This document shows, in pieces, positions 42,130 through 53,727 of a DNA stretch of 64,000 nucleotides. Where the stretch lies: the NCBI GenBank assembly GCA_032158295.1, contig CM063257.1, forward strand, positions 14,848,332 through 14,912,331. The letters are read 5' to 3'. A model generated the notes under the pieces. It worked only from the letters and a program-made list of their open reading frames with translations, was not told the origin of the DNA and searched no databases. The position numbers and the translations under genes are program-made. Source of the stretch: Pycnopodia helianthoides (taxonomy: Eukaryota > Echinodermata > Asteroidea > Forcipulatida > Asteriidae). Numbering within the stretch: the first letter of the stretch is position 1; every line of letters begins with the position of its first letter.

Positions 42130-45100
42130 CCCAGCTAACAGTTTGACGTTTTCTCAACGTTGTAATGAAGTCAGACTTTGGTGTAAGTAACGTTATTAAT
42201 ATAACGTTGTAGCTACGGAACTTTGTCGACTCCCCTATACGTCTTCCGTACGTAATGACGCAACGTAACAACCACGTTGTTGGTACGTTTAAGACACGTT
42301 TCCAGTGACCTTATTACAACTTATATTTAACGTTGCAACAACGTTCTCAGAGCGTGTTTGTTTGGTTGTTATATAGTTATCTAAGTAACGTTGTAGCAAC
42401 GAATCTTTGTCGACTCCCCTGTACGTCTTTAGAACGTAATGATGCAACGAAACAACGACGTTGTTGGCACGTATACACAACGTTGCAATGTTGTAAATAA
42501 TCAATTAAAAAGAATGTTACAACAATGTATTTTTTTCAGTACCGTGAACGTTGTCACAACGTCAGCCCTATCTTATTTATTGATTGCTATATCGATTAAT
42601 TATACAATAATTTTCATGAATAATTTTGTTGAGTGATATGTCAACATGATCAATGAATTACTTTTACAAACTTACCAAGGTAGGTCCCTACTACGCGGTG
42701 TCGTAACCGGACTTCACTGTACCTGTATACTATACATCGTACAGCATGTACTATATATACAGACCAATTTCCTTACTTTTGCAATCACGGGGGTATATAT
42801 TTTTGTAATTGTTTCCATTTAATTAATATTTCTGAACTAAAATTACATGTTTAGTTACTGAATTATATTTATCCATATTTTCCTCTGTTAGTTTAGACAA
42901 GTACAGAAGAAACCAGTACACCTAGTTCATAAATTTGGCAAATTTCGTGAAATTGTTTGTATGTATTGTACAACTTCTAAGCCCAATCTACAAATTTGCA
43001 TATGTGATATTTACGTTGTCATGACGTTGTCAAATTAATTTTTACTAGACATGCAGCATTCCGCACGCTGGTCAATGCGGCAGGTTGAGCGGAAACGTAT
43101 GTCTTTCTTTTTTCTTCAAAACTGAAACAAAACATACTTAGTGGTACACTAAAGTACTTCAAAATTTGAAAGTGTCTTTGAAATTTAGGAACAAATTTGG
43201 TTTTAGAGGAAGTTTTTAGCTGGGAACAAAACGGCCTAAGTGTGGATAGAAAATCCTATCAAGGGTAAATGTTTCTCTAGAAGATTCTAAGTACGGCTTG
43301 GAATGCCGCAGTACAGGTGGTCGGGGGGGGTGCATAGAATCGAATATCTCCCCAGACCGGTGCACTGCTGCTTGACACAATAAGCTCAATTAAATGCAAT
43401 TAATGATTAGTATTAACTGTTCAGATTGATCATTAAATGCCAATGTGATAGCAAGGCCGCTCCTCAAGTGCCTATTTTATTTATGACAACCGATATTCAA
43501 AACTAAATTTAGAACAAACATTGTTTGCGATGTCAAACATTAGGCCTACCAATAGTTGTTAGCTTATAAATGTCCTCCAAAACCATCCCAACGAGCTGCT
43601 TGAACTATTCAACACAATAGTTTTAGAAAAAGTTTTTAGCGGGTGAACAAACGGCCTAAGTAATATAGAAAATCCTATCAAGGGTAAATGTTTCTCTAGA
43701 AGATTCTATGTACGGCTTGGAATGCCGCTGTACAGGTGGTGGTGGTTGTGGTGGTGGTTGGGGGTAGAATCAAATCTCTCCCTAGACCGTCGCACTGCTG
43801 CTTGACATAATAAAGTCAATTAAATGCAATTAATGGTTTGTTCAGATTGATAATTAAATGCCTATTTGATAGGGAGGCCGCTCCTCAAGTGCCTATTCTA
43901 TTGATGACAACCGATATAAAAAACTAAATTGAGAACAAACATTGTTCGTGATGACAAACATTAGGCCTACCAATGTTGTTAGCTAATAAATGTCCTCCGA
44001 AACCATCCCAACGATCTGCTTGAACTATTTAACACAATGGTTTTAGAGGAAGTTTTTAGTGGGGGACAAAACGGCCTAAGTGAGGATAGAAAATCCTATC
44101 AAGGGTAAATGTTTCTCTAGAAGATTCTATCTACAGCTTGGAATGCCGCTGTACAGGTGGTGGTGGTGGTGGTGGGGAGGGGGGGTAGAATCGAATCTCA
44201 CCCCTCACCAGCGCACTGCTGCTTGACACAATAAGCTCAATTAAATGCAATTAATGATTAGTACTGTTCAGATTCATCATTAAATGCAAATCTGATAGAA
44301 ATGCCGCTCCTCAAGTGCCTAATTTATGACAACCGATATTAATAAAAAACTAAATTGAGAACAAAAACATGTTTGCGATGTCAAACATTAGGCCTACCAT
44401 GTCCTCCAAAACCATTCAAACGAGCTGCTTGAACTATTCAACAAAATGGTCTAAACATCGCCAATACAAACTAAAATACAACGCCAAACGATATCATAGT
44501 CAAAACATAAATACTATTATTTGTACGTTGTAATTAAACTAAAATACAATATGTCACAGCGTGATGGTAAAAACAAAGATACTACGTTGTGATAAATCTA
44601 CAAGATGATAGTTACAATATGCGTTTGAAGATTAAGACAACGGGCTGTCACAACTTTAACAGTAGGCTACTTTTGTGTGCAAAACCAAAATACAACGACA
44701 AGACAACATACAGCCGAAACTTAAATATTACATTTTAATGTTACCAAAATACATTGTGTAGACAACGTGACTGTCACAACTTAAATGCTACGTTTTATAA
44801 CACCAAAATATAACGTCAAGACAACGTGACCGACGCGATTTACATATGACGTTTTGATAAAACCAAAATACAATGTGCAGACAACGTGCTCTTCACAACA
44901 TAATTGCTACGTTTTAATGTTACCAAAAAACAACGTGTAAACAACGTTACTGCCACAACTTAAATGCTACGTTATAATAATACTAAAATACAACGTCAAG
45001 ACAACGTGACCGCCGCGATTTAATTATAACGTTTTGATAAAACCAAAATGCAACGTGCAGACAACGTGCTAGTCACAACATAATTGCTACATTTTAATGT

Positions 45101-45554
45101 TACCAAATTACAACGTGTAGACAACGTGACTGCCACAACTTAAATGCTACGTTATAATAATACCAAAATACAACGTCAAGACAACGTGACCGCCGCGAAT
45201 TAATTGTGACGTTTTGATAAAACCACAATGCAACGTGCAGACAACGTGCTTGTCGCAACAAAATTACTACGTTTTGTTGAGACCAAAATATGACTTATCG
45301 ACAACGTTGTTGCCTTAACTTAAATACCACGTTGTAATAATACCAAAATACAATGTTGTGAACACGTTAGGTATAAAACCTTTCGGTAACGTTGCATAGA
45401 TTACCAACATGCAACCAATGTACAACATTGGTTGTAGATCATGTTAAGTTCTGACGTTCTTGCAACGTAGTCAAAACGTTGTCATCCTATCGACCAAATT
45501 GCCACCTTATCACAACGTTGTGCAACGTTGTAACAACGTATTGTGTTAGCTGGG
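42130..45554. mobile_element. ACGTTG-rich inverted-repeat element, copy 2 (3.4 kb)
   Basis: Same orientation and order as copy 1, very similar by eye. Ends CCCAGCTAACAGTTTGACG and the complement of CCCAGCTAACACAATACG, with an AG duplication in the flanks. Internal units start near 43198, 43617 and 44037. The right end lies 50 bp from the gene B exon 1 donor. Comparison with gene C intron 1 (CGGAAACCCCTTTG) places the insertion at GAAACCCCT. Confidence 0.8.
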
Positions 45555-45603
45555 AGGGGTTTCCGAAGAATGCCGTCACCCAGTTAAACTCGATCGTGCT
45601 AAC

Positions 45604-45835
45604 CTGCGAAATGTGCACCCGCTTGTACAATAGCAACCATCCAGCCGATTAACCAAGTCGACGTGACGAACTGTTCTTGTAGGGTAGGTAACATCATACC
45701 AAGGCCCTTTATTAACACAGCCCTTACTACCTTAGCTGCAAACAAACCGAACACAGCAATCCAGCCATGAAGACCACCATCTCGTAAAGTATCAATTGAA
45801 GAGTGCAGAATGCGCTCAAAGCAACAAGGAACCAT
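45604..45835 (-). pseudogene. MCT-like gene B, exon 1
   Basis: Reads MVPCCFERILHSS, RDGGLHGWIAVFGLF, KGLGMMLPTLQEQF and STWLIGWMVAIVQAGAHFAG, ending at CGCAG|GTTAGC in phase 1. The start is the conserved ATG in CCAAAATGG. Intact and close to gene C exon 1 (both have GLFAAKV and IVQAGA), which supports B-C sisterhood. Intron 1 is about 9.1 kb, swollen by the two ACGTTG elements. Confidence 0.75.
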
Positions 45836-45907
45836 TTTGGAAAGATCGAACAATCTATGACTGGAGAGTAAAGTGTGTTTGAGACTGAATATTTACCATT
45901 CACACGG

Positions 45908-46000
45908 GTTTGTACAGCGAATGTCTGCCGTGTGCGTTATGTAGTTTCGTTTGGTCAAGCCTGAGCGCGTTGTATAGACACACCTAGAAAATAGTTAGAG
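45908..46000 (-). promoter_or_regulatory. Gene B promoter/5' UTR block
   Basis: Toward the gene: CTAACTATTTTCTAGGTGTG, ACAACGCGCTCAGGCTTGAC, CAAACGAAACTACATAACGC and CGCTGTACAAACCCGTGTG. It aligns with the blocks of genes A and C and the relic at 47.1 kb. Confidence 0.5.
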
Positions 46001-46417
46001 CAGCAGCCTTGATCAAGGCGTTGAAGTTTTGTCTTCATTTATTTATTTGTTTTTCTTTGCGCCGCACTACCCGCCCGAGCTAGCTACATAGGGGTACAAT
46101 GTCTGCCTCAAAACTATGTTTATTCTTTGCGCCGCGCAACCCGCGTGTGTGTGTGGCCTACGTGTGTGGATACAGCACTGCAGTGTATGTGCGCCTGATT
46201 TCTTTTTCACTACCTTATGGCAGGCTTATGGAGATCGAGAAAAAAAAAGAAGAAAAGAGGCAACAAGGGGTCTCCATTGGGAAATTCTAAAGACTGGGTT
46301 GCTCCACAAGTAGGTTTGTGTTCAAAGGCTTTGGGAGGCTCTTAACTACAGGGACAAAAGAAAGAACCAAAGATGTCTCCACAGGGGTGCAAAAATAGGA
46401 GTGTATGCTCTGTGTGG

Positions 46418-46463
<46 letters not shown>

Positions 46464-46740
46464 ATGGTATATGTGTGTACTAACTGAATCAACGCCTTGA
46501 CGGTTTCTGTGTTGAAGTCATTACTATGATTCGCGCGGAAGACAAGACCCACGTTGGTCAACGGAAGTCATGTTTAATAAATAGACGCTGTTTTGTTTGT
46601 GTACACCCACATCGCGTCACGCGCTCAAAAAGCATGACAAGGCACATGAGGGATGCTCGTGATTGGACGTCAAAAATTAATCATTCATTTATTTCCCATC
46701 CTGCGTTGTCTGCAACAGGTCCGATGAAATAATTAAATAT
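46001..46740. other. No gene; (TG)n microsatellite
   Basis: (TG)n runs at about 46420-46462. Short open frames either side are low-complexity or lack signatures. Confidence 0.5.
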
Positions 46741-47019
46741 TCATGATCTGCATACCAGCATATCCGAGCCCCCCCCCCCCCGTTTACGTCCTAATAGAGG
46801 ACGGTGAAAAGAGACAAAAACATTAAACCCGGAAGTTACAGACCCTACAAGGCTGTACAGTAAATAGGTTACGGTGGGTTTTACGGCGTCTTTTTCGGAG
46901 TGAAAACTACGACTGCCTCGAGCAAGGCTAGGAGGGAGGGAGTTGGCACTGACTGATTCTACCTCGTCATCACATAGCACTAACCACCGGTGTTTGTCAT
47001 CACGCTTTAGAGAGCTCAT
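46741..47019 (-). CDS. Hypothetical 92-codon frame or first exon
   Basis: Starts MSSLKRDDKHRWLVLCDDE and continues hydrophilic to about residue 45 (SFHSEKDAV), where a possible donor GTAAAA lies; the rest is less protein-like and ends beside a poly-C run. A TATA-like TTATAAAAATA sits about 30 bp upstream, nearly too close to the ATG, and the promoter-only relic lies 100 bp further up. No family recognised. It could be an unrelated first exon, or chance. Confidence 0.25.
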   Translation of the reverse strand: MSSLKRDDKHRWLVLCDDEVESVSANSLPPSLARGSRSFHSEKDAVKPTVTYLLYSLVGSVTSGFNVFVSFHRPLLGRKRGGGGSDMLVCRS

Positions 47020-47111
47020 TGATTAACAGGAGCCCCTTCCCCTATTTTTATAACCGAGCCCCGCATATAAATGACTTGACAGTGAAGTCAGGTTGATATT
47101 GGTCATTGGCA

Positions 47112-47182
47112 GTTCACACAGAGTTGTACAGCGAATGTATATCGTGTGCGTTATGTAGTTTCGTTTGGTCAAGCCTATTTAG
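47112..47182 (-). promoter_or_regulatory. Orphan transporter promoter, 3' half
   Basis: Toward the missing gene: AGGCTTGACCAAACGAAACT, ACATAACGCACACG and CGCTGTACAACTC, matching the gene B block. No exon 1 follows. The upstream half lies at 51942-51975, separated by the inserted MITE. Confidence 0.55.
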
Positions 47183-48206
47183 TTAAAGGAACATTACAGA
47201 ATTGGTAAGAAACAATTCCCAGGTAGCAAGCCCCCAGGTAGCAAGCCCATATTGAACCCATATGGGAAATATCTGGGAGATATCTGGGCCATATGGGCGG
47301 GGGCCAACCCATATGATACCCATATGGGGCCCTTATGGGTTTAGATTATGGGGGTCATTCCAATATGGGTCCCATATGGGAAAACATGGGCTAACCCATA
47401 TGGGCAAAATATGCAGTGTCCCGTATGGGTATCATATGGGGAAAACATGGGCAATCCCATATGGGCAAAATATGCAAAGGCCCATATGGGTTTCAGATGG
47501 GGTAAATGTGGGCAATCCCATATGGGCAGAATATGCAGTGGCCCATATGGGTATCATATGGTGGAGAATATGGGCAATCCCATATGAGCAAAATATGCAG
47601 TGTCCCATATGGGTATCATATGGGGAGAACATGGGCAATCCCATATGGGTAGAATATGCAGTGTCCCATATGGGTATCATATGGGTAAAGCATGGGCAAT
47701 CCCATATAGGCAAAATATGCAAAGGCCCATATGGGTTTCAGATGGGGTAAATGTGGGCAATCCCATATGGGCAGAATATGCAGTGGCCAATATGGGTATC
47801 ATATGGTGGAGAATATGGGCAATCCCATATGAGCAAAATATGCAGTGTCCCATATGGGTATCATATGGGGAGAACATGGGCAATCCCATATGGGTAGAAT
47901 ATGCAGTGTCCCATATGGGTATCATATGGGTAAAGCATGTGCAATCCCATATGGGCAAAATATGCAGTGTCCCATATGGGTATCATATGGGGAAAACATG
48001 GGCAATGAGCAGAATATGCAAAGGCCCATATAGGTAGCAAATGGGGAAAATATGGGCACTTTATGGGCAAAATACGCAGTATCCTATATAGGTATCATAT
48101 GTGGAAAATATGGGCACTCCCAAATGGGCAGACTATCCAAAGGCCCAGGGTTTCATATGGTTTAAATGTGGGCAATCCCATATGTGCAGAATATGCAGGG
48201 GCCAAT

Positions 48207-50570
48207 ATTCAGTTCAATTCAATTCAATAAACATTTATTTCGGTACTGCCCTCACATGATATAATACATATCATTGATGTTTCACTTGACAGTTACAAAC
48301 AGTAGCCAAAGTTATTTACAGTCAGAAGGGCAAAACTTAAGATTGGGTGAAGCCTTGGTTTTTGTACCCTAACCTATTGACAGACTAACAGAGCATAAGA
48401 CTCACAAAGACAAGGGACTACTAGGACAGACGAACAAATGTAGGTGTACCAACAATATACCAAAAAACAAGCCATCATTGAACTGACTCATACTATAAAG
48501 TCATGAAATAATTATAATGAATATGCATTGAGTAGTAATTGTTTAAGTTTTTTGAAAATGTAGGTAGAGTGATTGCAGATTTAACAGAACCATCCAAATT
48601 ATTCCAGTATGTAACACCACGTTGAACAAGGCTGTTTTTATACATTGAGGTTCGGTTACGAGAAGCAAAGAGATTTTTAATAAGTAACTTAAATAGGGAA
48701 GAACAAAACAATTATATATAGTTAACCCTGCACCGATGCACCTGTTTTGGGCCAACGGTATTACGTCATCCTGTCACAATGGTGTGGCTGGCCCATTTGA
48801 TAGGTTAAGAGGTTAAGAGGGTCTGTTCTGCCTTATCTCAATAATTTATGTCTGCTAAACCAGTCTGCTGTCGGCCCAAGATCACTAGACCTTCATTCAC
48901 AAAAGGCCATTGAACCTAGAGCGGTCAGACACAACATGCCTTACCACTAAGCTGTGGTAGTGATCTGTGGCGCACGTGCCGCAGAGATAGGAGTTTGTGC
49001 ATGAGCTATGGGGAAACATTTTTCCACCACCCCTCTTGACCGAATTGACGACCCCGTTGATTTACACCCCTCCTAAAACGTGTGTATTGGTACACTGCAT
49101 GATATCACGGAGTATCACGGGGTTGGGATCTACCATTTTGAAATTGTTATGTTTTTCTTTATATGTGCCAAAGCACTGTGGTTGGGTGCTTCGCTGCAAG
49201 ACATGGCTTGGTAAAAATTTCCTTTGACGATTAATTATTATAGCCTACCGATATTCTTTGATATTTTACTCGCAACATCATTGATATGACTTTTCCAAGA
49301 CAAACTTTCATCAATTCTTATACCAAGGAATTTAGTACTTGTTACTTTTTCACTATGAAAATCTTCGTCTCGAAAATGGAGTGAAATCCTTTTTTCTCCT
49401 TCAAATTGTAAATTCTTCCTTTTCACCTTGTTTTCATGGCGTTCTTTTCTAACTAGCCATAGCCTAAGTGTTTCATGTTGTTTTCACTTTGCTGTACTAC
49501 TGAAAACAGCCCAATGCTATTTTAGGTGTCTGTCTAAAGTGTGGTTTAATTCAAGGAGTATTCACCAAGTTTTCAAGGTGTCCTTGGTATGAACATGGAG
49601 GTTTTAATACAACTGGATAGATAACTGTTGAATGAGGGGAATTCAACCTGATAGATGGTTTAATGGTCAGCCATTAAGGTTCACCTTGTTTCAGGTCATC
49701 AGTACACTGGTCAGCACAGTGTGGATAGACAAATGTTTCCAGTAGAGCAATATAGCATGGCTAATCACCCCATGAGACTATGGAGTGGGGGAAAGTGGGA
49801 AATGACATTCCATAGAATTATCTACCAATTTAAGAGTTCTATGGCTGGGATGCAGAGCATTCCCTGAAATCAGGGTGAAATTCATTCCGGCCAGTAATGG
49901 TCTGGAAACTCTTTTTTTTCAATTCCCTTTAAAGCATGGAGATAGGATTAAAGCATGGTGAAAGAGAAAAAACTCCTCGAATTTCAGACAAATCCTGCAC
50001 TTCACTAAGATTTCACGGTAGTTTCTCAGCAAAGATTTTGATAGTGTTTGTGGGTCAGTTCCATTTAAGACTAAAGACACAGATTGGATATATTTACGTT
50101 GTCTTGGACAACATATCATATAATTTGTTTTGAGTAGATTAATACACAGTTTATTAGCAACAAGCCACGTACTTATTTTTACCATTTCAGCGTTAAGGTT
50201 AAGAATAGCTGTATCTACATTTCTGTGGCTGTACTGTACATTAAACTTGTTTCATCGGCAAACAGACAAAATGATATAATTTTGGATCTGTTACAGATAT
50301 AATTAATATAAATAATAAAAAGAAGAGGACCCAAAAAACAGAACCCTGAGGTACTCCACAAGAAATAGGTTTTTCAGATGAATGGACAGAATTATATGAA
50401 ACAAACTGTTTTCTAATAGATAAATAGCTTTTGAACCACTCCAAGGTTACTCCACGGATTCCATAATGCTCTAGTTTACATATCAAAATATCATGGTTGT
50501 AATTTTTCTCTGGACAAACTCGGGTAAAACAATAATGGAAAAGCCCCCCCCCCAAAAAAAAAAACTAAGA
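48207..50570 (-). pseudogene. CR1/Jockey-like LINE fragment
   Basis: On the minus strand, reverse transcriptase pieces appear in order: YNHDILICKLEHYGIRG, WFKSYLSIRKQFVSYNS and ISCGVPQGS (50555-50241); WLVANKLCINLLKTNYMI (about 50185); TKFLGIRIDESLSWKSHI (49426-49238); and YKNSLVQRGVTYWNNL (48711-48490). The 3' end at about 48207 is an AATAAATG-plus-(TTGAA)n tail typical of CR1-group LINEs. The frame is broken many times; 48720-49220 and 49430-49915 look like foreign or diverged sequence. 5' truncated. Confidence 0.75.
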
Positions 50571-51109
50571 AATTCCTATAAGCAATCCCTTGTGGGCAGG
50601 TTCATGAAAAGATTCATTTGGTTATCCTTAATGGGAACGACCTAAGTAAGCTGTGTGGGTAGAATATGCAAAGACCCACGTGGGTACGGTATGGGCAAGC
50701 CCATATTGGCAAAATGCAAATTTGTGGGACAGGGCATTGAGGTAGTGTGTTTTCATTGATAATTATGATAACAATTTAGTGAAATTGAGCTCTGTAGAGT
50801 TGTTTTTTGTACTTTTTTTGTAAGATATTCGTCTATAATAAATACATACATAAACTTTACAGTTAAGCGCTTTCATTGAAAACATGCTAATTAAAGTATT
50901 TGCATTTTTGATTAAAAAACTGTTAACCATGATTGTATTCAGTCTTCAGTTTCTGGACTATATAACACATGCCATGTAGATAGGTATATACTTGACTAAT
51001 ATTATATAGTTTGTATTTAGCTAATGTAATGTATATTAGGTTACATGTAATTGTTCATATAACTCAACTACTCATTAACATTGAATAATTACTTAATTAA
51101 TAAGTTAAT
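50571..51109. other. Interior of the CATATGGG element
   Basis: 50640-50720 resumes the array (GGGTAGAATATGCAAAGACCC, TATGGGCAAGCCCATATTGG). 50730-51100 is AT-rich with no array words and no gene. Confidence 0.5.
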
Positions 51110-51941
51110 CTGGGCCATCCCATATGGACCCCATATGAATCCCGGGTGCAGGATCTGATGGGGCCCATATGGGTTTACCCATATTCTGCCCATATATTAG
51201 TGGCCCACATTGCCCCCAGATAAATCCCATGTAAAACCCATATGGGACGGCCCATATTTTACCCAGATGTTTTTGCCCAGATGGGCACCAGCTGGGCCCC
51301 ATATGGGTTATCTGGGCCATCCCAATTGGGGCCCCACATGAATCTTGGGTGCAGGATCCACAGGGGCCCAAATGGGTTACCCATATGGGTCCCATATATG
51401 TTGGCCCTTAAGGGGACCCTTATGGAACCCAGCTGGGCCCCATTTGGGTTATCTGGGCCATCCCATTTGGGCCCCATATGGATCTTGGGTGCAGGATCCA
51501 CAGGGGCCCAAATGGGTTACCCCATAATGGGTTCCATATGTTGGCCCATATGGGACCCATATGGGCTTGCTACCTGGGAAACTTGTAAAATATACTTTTT
51601 CATCACAGATTTACATAAAACTTACACGGTCTAATGATGATGATAGTAGAAAACATCCCTTGGATTATTTCTGTCTGAAATGCCATATTTGATGAGAAAT
51701 GAAAAAACTAATTTTCCGATCGGAGTTTAATCGCTCAGTGAGCGTTTTATTCATTTGTTGAATCTATATATGATTTCATGCAAATGTGTAATCGGTTTTT
51801 CACTATTTTCTGACCCAGATGGTCAATCGATCTCAAACTTCTACTGGTTTGTCAGTTTATGTATATGGTGGATTACATAAAGTGCTTACACTGCCAGCAA
51901 CTGTTTTGTTAGCAAAAAACAATTCTGTAATGTTCCTTTAA

Positions 51942-51975
51942 ACAGACCTAGAAAACAGTTTGAGCAGCAGTGCGT
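51942..51975 (-). promoter_or_regulatory. Orphan transporter promoter, 5' half
   Basis: CTGCTCAAACTGTTTTCTAG on the minus strand matches the upstream part of the gene A and B blocks (CTGCTCCAACTGTTTCTATA in A). With 47112-47182 it forms one block split at TTAA by the MITE. Confidence 0.55.
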
Positions 51976-52158
51976 GGAAGGATAGAATTTGCACTGACCG
52001 AATTCACCGCAAGCGAAACACAGACAGCTTTCGTCGAGATTTTCGTCGAGCTGTTCCTAATACCGTATCTGGCCAATGCTATTGCGTAGGTTGTACATCA
52101 TCTTTGTTTGCTCGACTTAGACATATCCATTCATCAGACCCTGAGTTTGCATTCGACG

Positions 52159-52900
52159 AAGTCTTGGTTCCACGACCTTCGCACCGAAATGGATCAATTC
52201 CAACAACAGAGGGCGCCACTATCCTTGGTTTGATTTCTAGCTTGAGCGAAGGTCTTGTATTCTTGTATGAAGGTGCTTAAGTGCCTTTTTATGCATTATT
52301 CATGAATCGCGATACGTTTAAAACAGCTAGCTAGCTATGGAACGTTGTTGGGAATGGTATTGTGGCAAAAAGTAGTCTCGTCAGGAATTATTATAAGTGA
52401 AAAATGCATTCTGAATAGAGCTTGACGATGGGTTTACCTTAAGTTTTGGACTGAACAATTCTCCAGATTAGTCTGAAATTGCTTAGGTCTTCCTTTGCTA
52501 AAAACAATATTTAACTTAGACCTTGTTTGTTGAAGGATTACGGGAGCAGTGCAGGAACGATTTTATAATGAGTATTTTTTTTAAGCCCATGCACAGGGCG
52601 CGCGTTATTTGAAAAGCTAGTCCTAACCACTGCAGAGCGCAGCGGCCATTCCAACAGTATCCATGATCCCAACACAGTCTTGAGTTCACCTCTCTTTGTG
52701 ACCACATCAGTGAATTAGGCCTACACAGATGCAGTCAATTATCCCACTACAGGAAACTAATATTATTGCTACACAAAAGTCATCATTCGTGTAGGTGAAG
52801 GCCCAATTACGGTAAAAGTAAACAAATACACGGTAGAATTGTTTCATTGTCAATAGTTTATATTCAGGGCATGTTGATTGGTAGAATGATAAGTGATTCA
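52159..52900. mobile_element. Second, internally deleted copy of the 1.85-kb transposon
   Basis: Begins GTCTTGGTTCCACGACCTTC and follows 18660-19150 (ATGGATCAATTCCAACAACA, TTATTCATGAATCGC, GAGCTTGACGATGGGTTTACC). It then jumps to sequence matching 19690-20010 (CCATGCACAGGGCGCGCG, CTTGAGTTCACCTCTCTTTG). The right end is lost where the Penelope fragment begins. Confidence 0.75.
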
Positions 52901-52916
52901 GTAATTCTGAGCTCCC

Positions 52917-53418
52917 CATGGTTGCATTCCGCCGCCCTAAAAACCTGGGAGACATCCTAGTCAGGGCTAAACCCCCACCAGGTACATGCCAAACACCACC
53001 CCTAACAGAAATACTAGGTTGTCGCAAATGTACCCGCTCCAAGTGTAGAACATGTCTCTACATCAAACCGGCACTTAAAGTGAAGAGTCATAGCACTGGC
53101 TCTTCTTACAACATCAAGACCGACTCCCAATGTAGCACACCTAATGTAGTCTATGTTATATCATGTAAGAAATGTGGACTACAATATGTGGGAGAGACTA
53201 AGACCAAACTTAGTCTTCGCTTTGCGAACCATGTCTCTTCCATAAAGACCAAGAAACAGTACCCCGTCTCCAACCACTTCAACAGCCCCAATCACAACGT
53301 CAAACGTGTTGAACTTATGGTGATTGAGGCTTGCGATGGTGATGACACACACCGCAAACTCAGAGAACCGCACTTGATTTTTAAAAACAACTTATTGGGA
53401 AGAAGAAGGCAAAACTAA
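52917..53418 (+). pseudogene. Penelope-like element: linker and GIY-YIG endonuclease
   Basis: Open for 166 codons. It starts MVAFRRPKNLGDILVRAKPP, the linker after the Penelope reverse transcriptase. A cysteine-rich segment (GCRKCTRSKCRTC) follows, then the GIY-YIG domain: VVYVISCKKCGLQYVGETK with the conserved Tyr and Gly, Arg in LRFANHVSS, HFNSPNH, and a C-terminal Glu-bearing KLREPHLIFK. The reverse transcriptase is missing on the 5' side. It is an endonuclease for target-primed reverse transcription, here a fragment. Confidence 0.75.
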
Positions 53419-53559
53419 TCAACCAGTGAAGAGAACAGGTCATTAGCAATAACTGTTTATATTTCATAAAATAAATAAGTAAGCAGTAAATGAAATGGGG
53501 GTGATGGGAATTTATTTGACAGCGGTGTTGATTTTCAGACCAAAGGGTTCAACTGTCTT

Positions 53560-53640
53560 AAGTTGGTGAATCAAGTGCGATTCTCTGAATTTGCGGTGTG
53601 TGTGTCATCACCATTGCAAGTTTTAATCATCATAAGTTCA
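53560..53640 (-). repeat. Inverted copy of the endonuclease 3' end
   Basis: 53571-53636 is the reverse complement, with few mismatches, of 53317-53382 (GATGGTGATGACACACACCG and flanking bases). The two arms are about 190 bp apart. Terminal inversions are common among Penelope insertions. Confidence 0.75.
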
Positions 53641-53727
53641 ACATATAAATAAAATAATATATCTGTGTCGCTTGCAGTGAGCTCGCTCAGGGTCAACTCC
53701 CTACTTCCACGATGTTGCTCTTACTGT

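Larger units (their letters stand above)
47218..51578. mobile_element. CATATGGG-rich inverted-repeat element (4.36 kb)
   Basis: Terminal inverted repeats CCCAGGTAGCAAGCCC, possibly extended by TT/AA, with a likely 2-bp AA duplication by comparison with the empty MITE. Both ends are tandem arrays of CCCATATGGG words: about 61-bp units on the left (47260-48205), grouped into a 245-bp higher-order repeat (47462-47706 repeated from 47707); a looser array on the right (51110-51570). The middle is occupied by a LINE fragment. Long open frames on both strands (GNPIWAEYAVAHMGIIW) are products of the repeat. Confidence 0.8.
47183..51941. mobile_element. TTAA MITE, copy 2, split by a nested element
   Basis: Ends TTAAAGGAACATTACAGAAT and its complement at 51920-51941, with TTAA on both sides. 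It matches 36659-37196 except for the 4.36-kb insertion at 47218-51578. Both halves (47183-47217 and 51579-51941) align with the empty copy. Confidence 0.8.

Noticed and set aside
47262..48070. Open frames of 145-162 codons on both strands (GNPIWAEYAVAHMGIIW)
   Set aside because: They are translations of the CATATGGG tandem array; open on both strands and in more than one frame because the unit lacks stop codons.
47218..51578. CCCATATGGG as serum-response (CArG) sites
   Set aside because: CArG needs six A/T between CC and GG; here there are only four.
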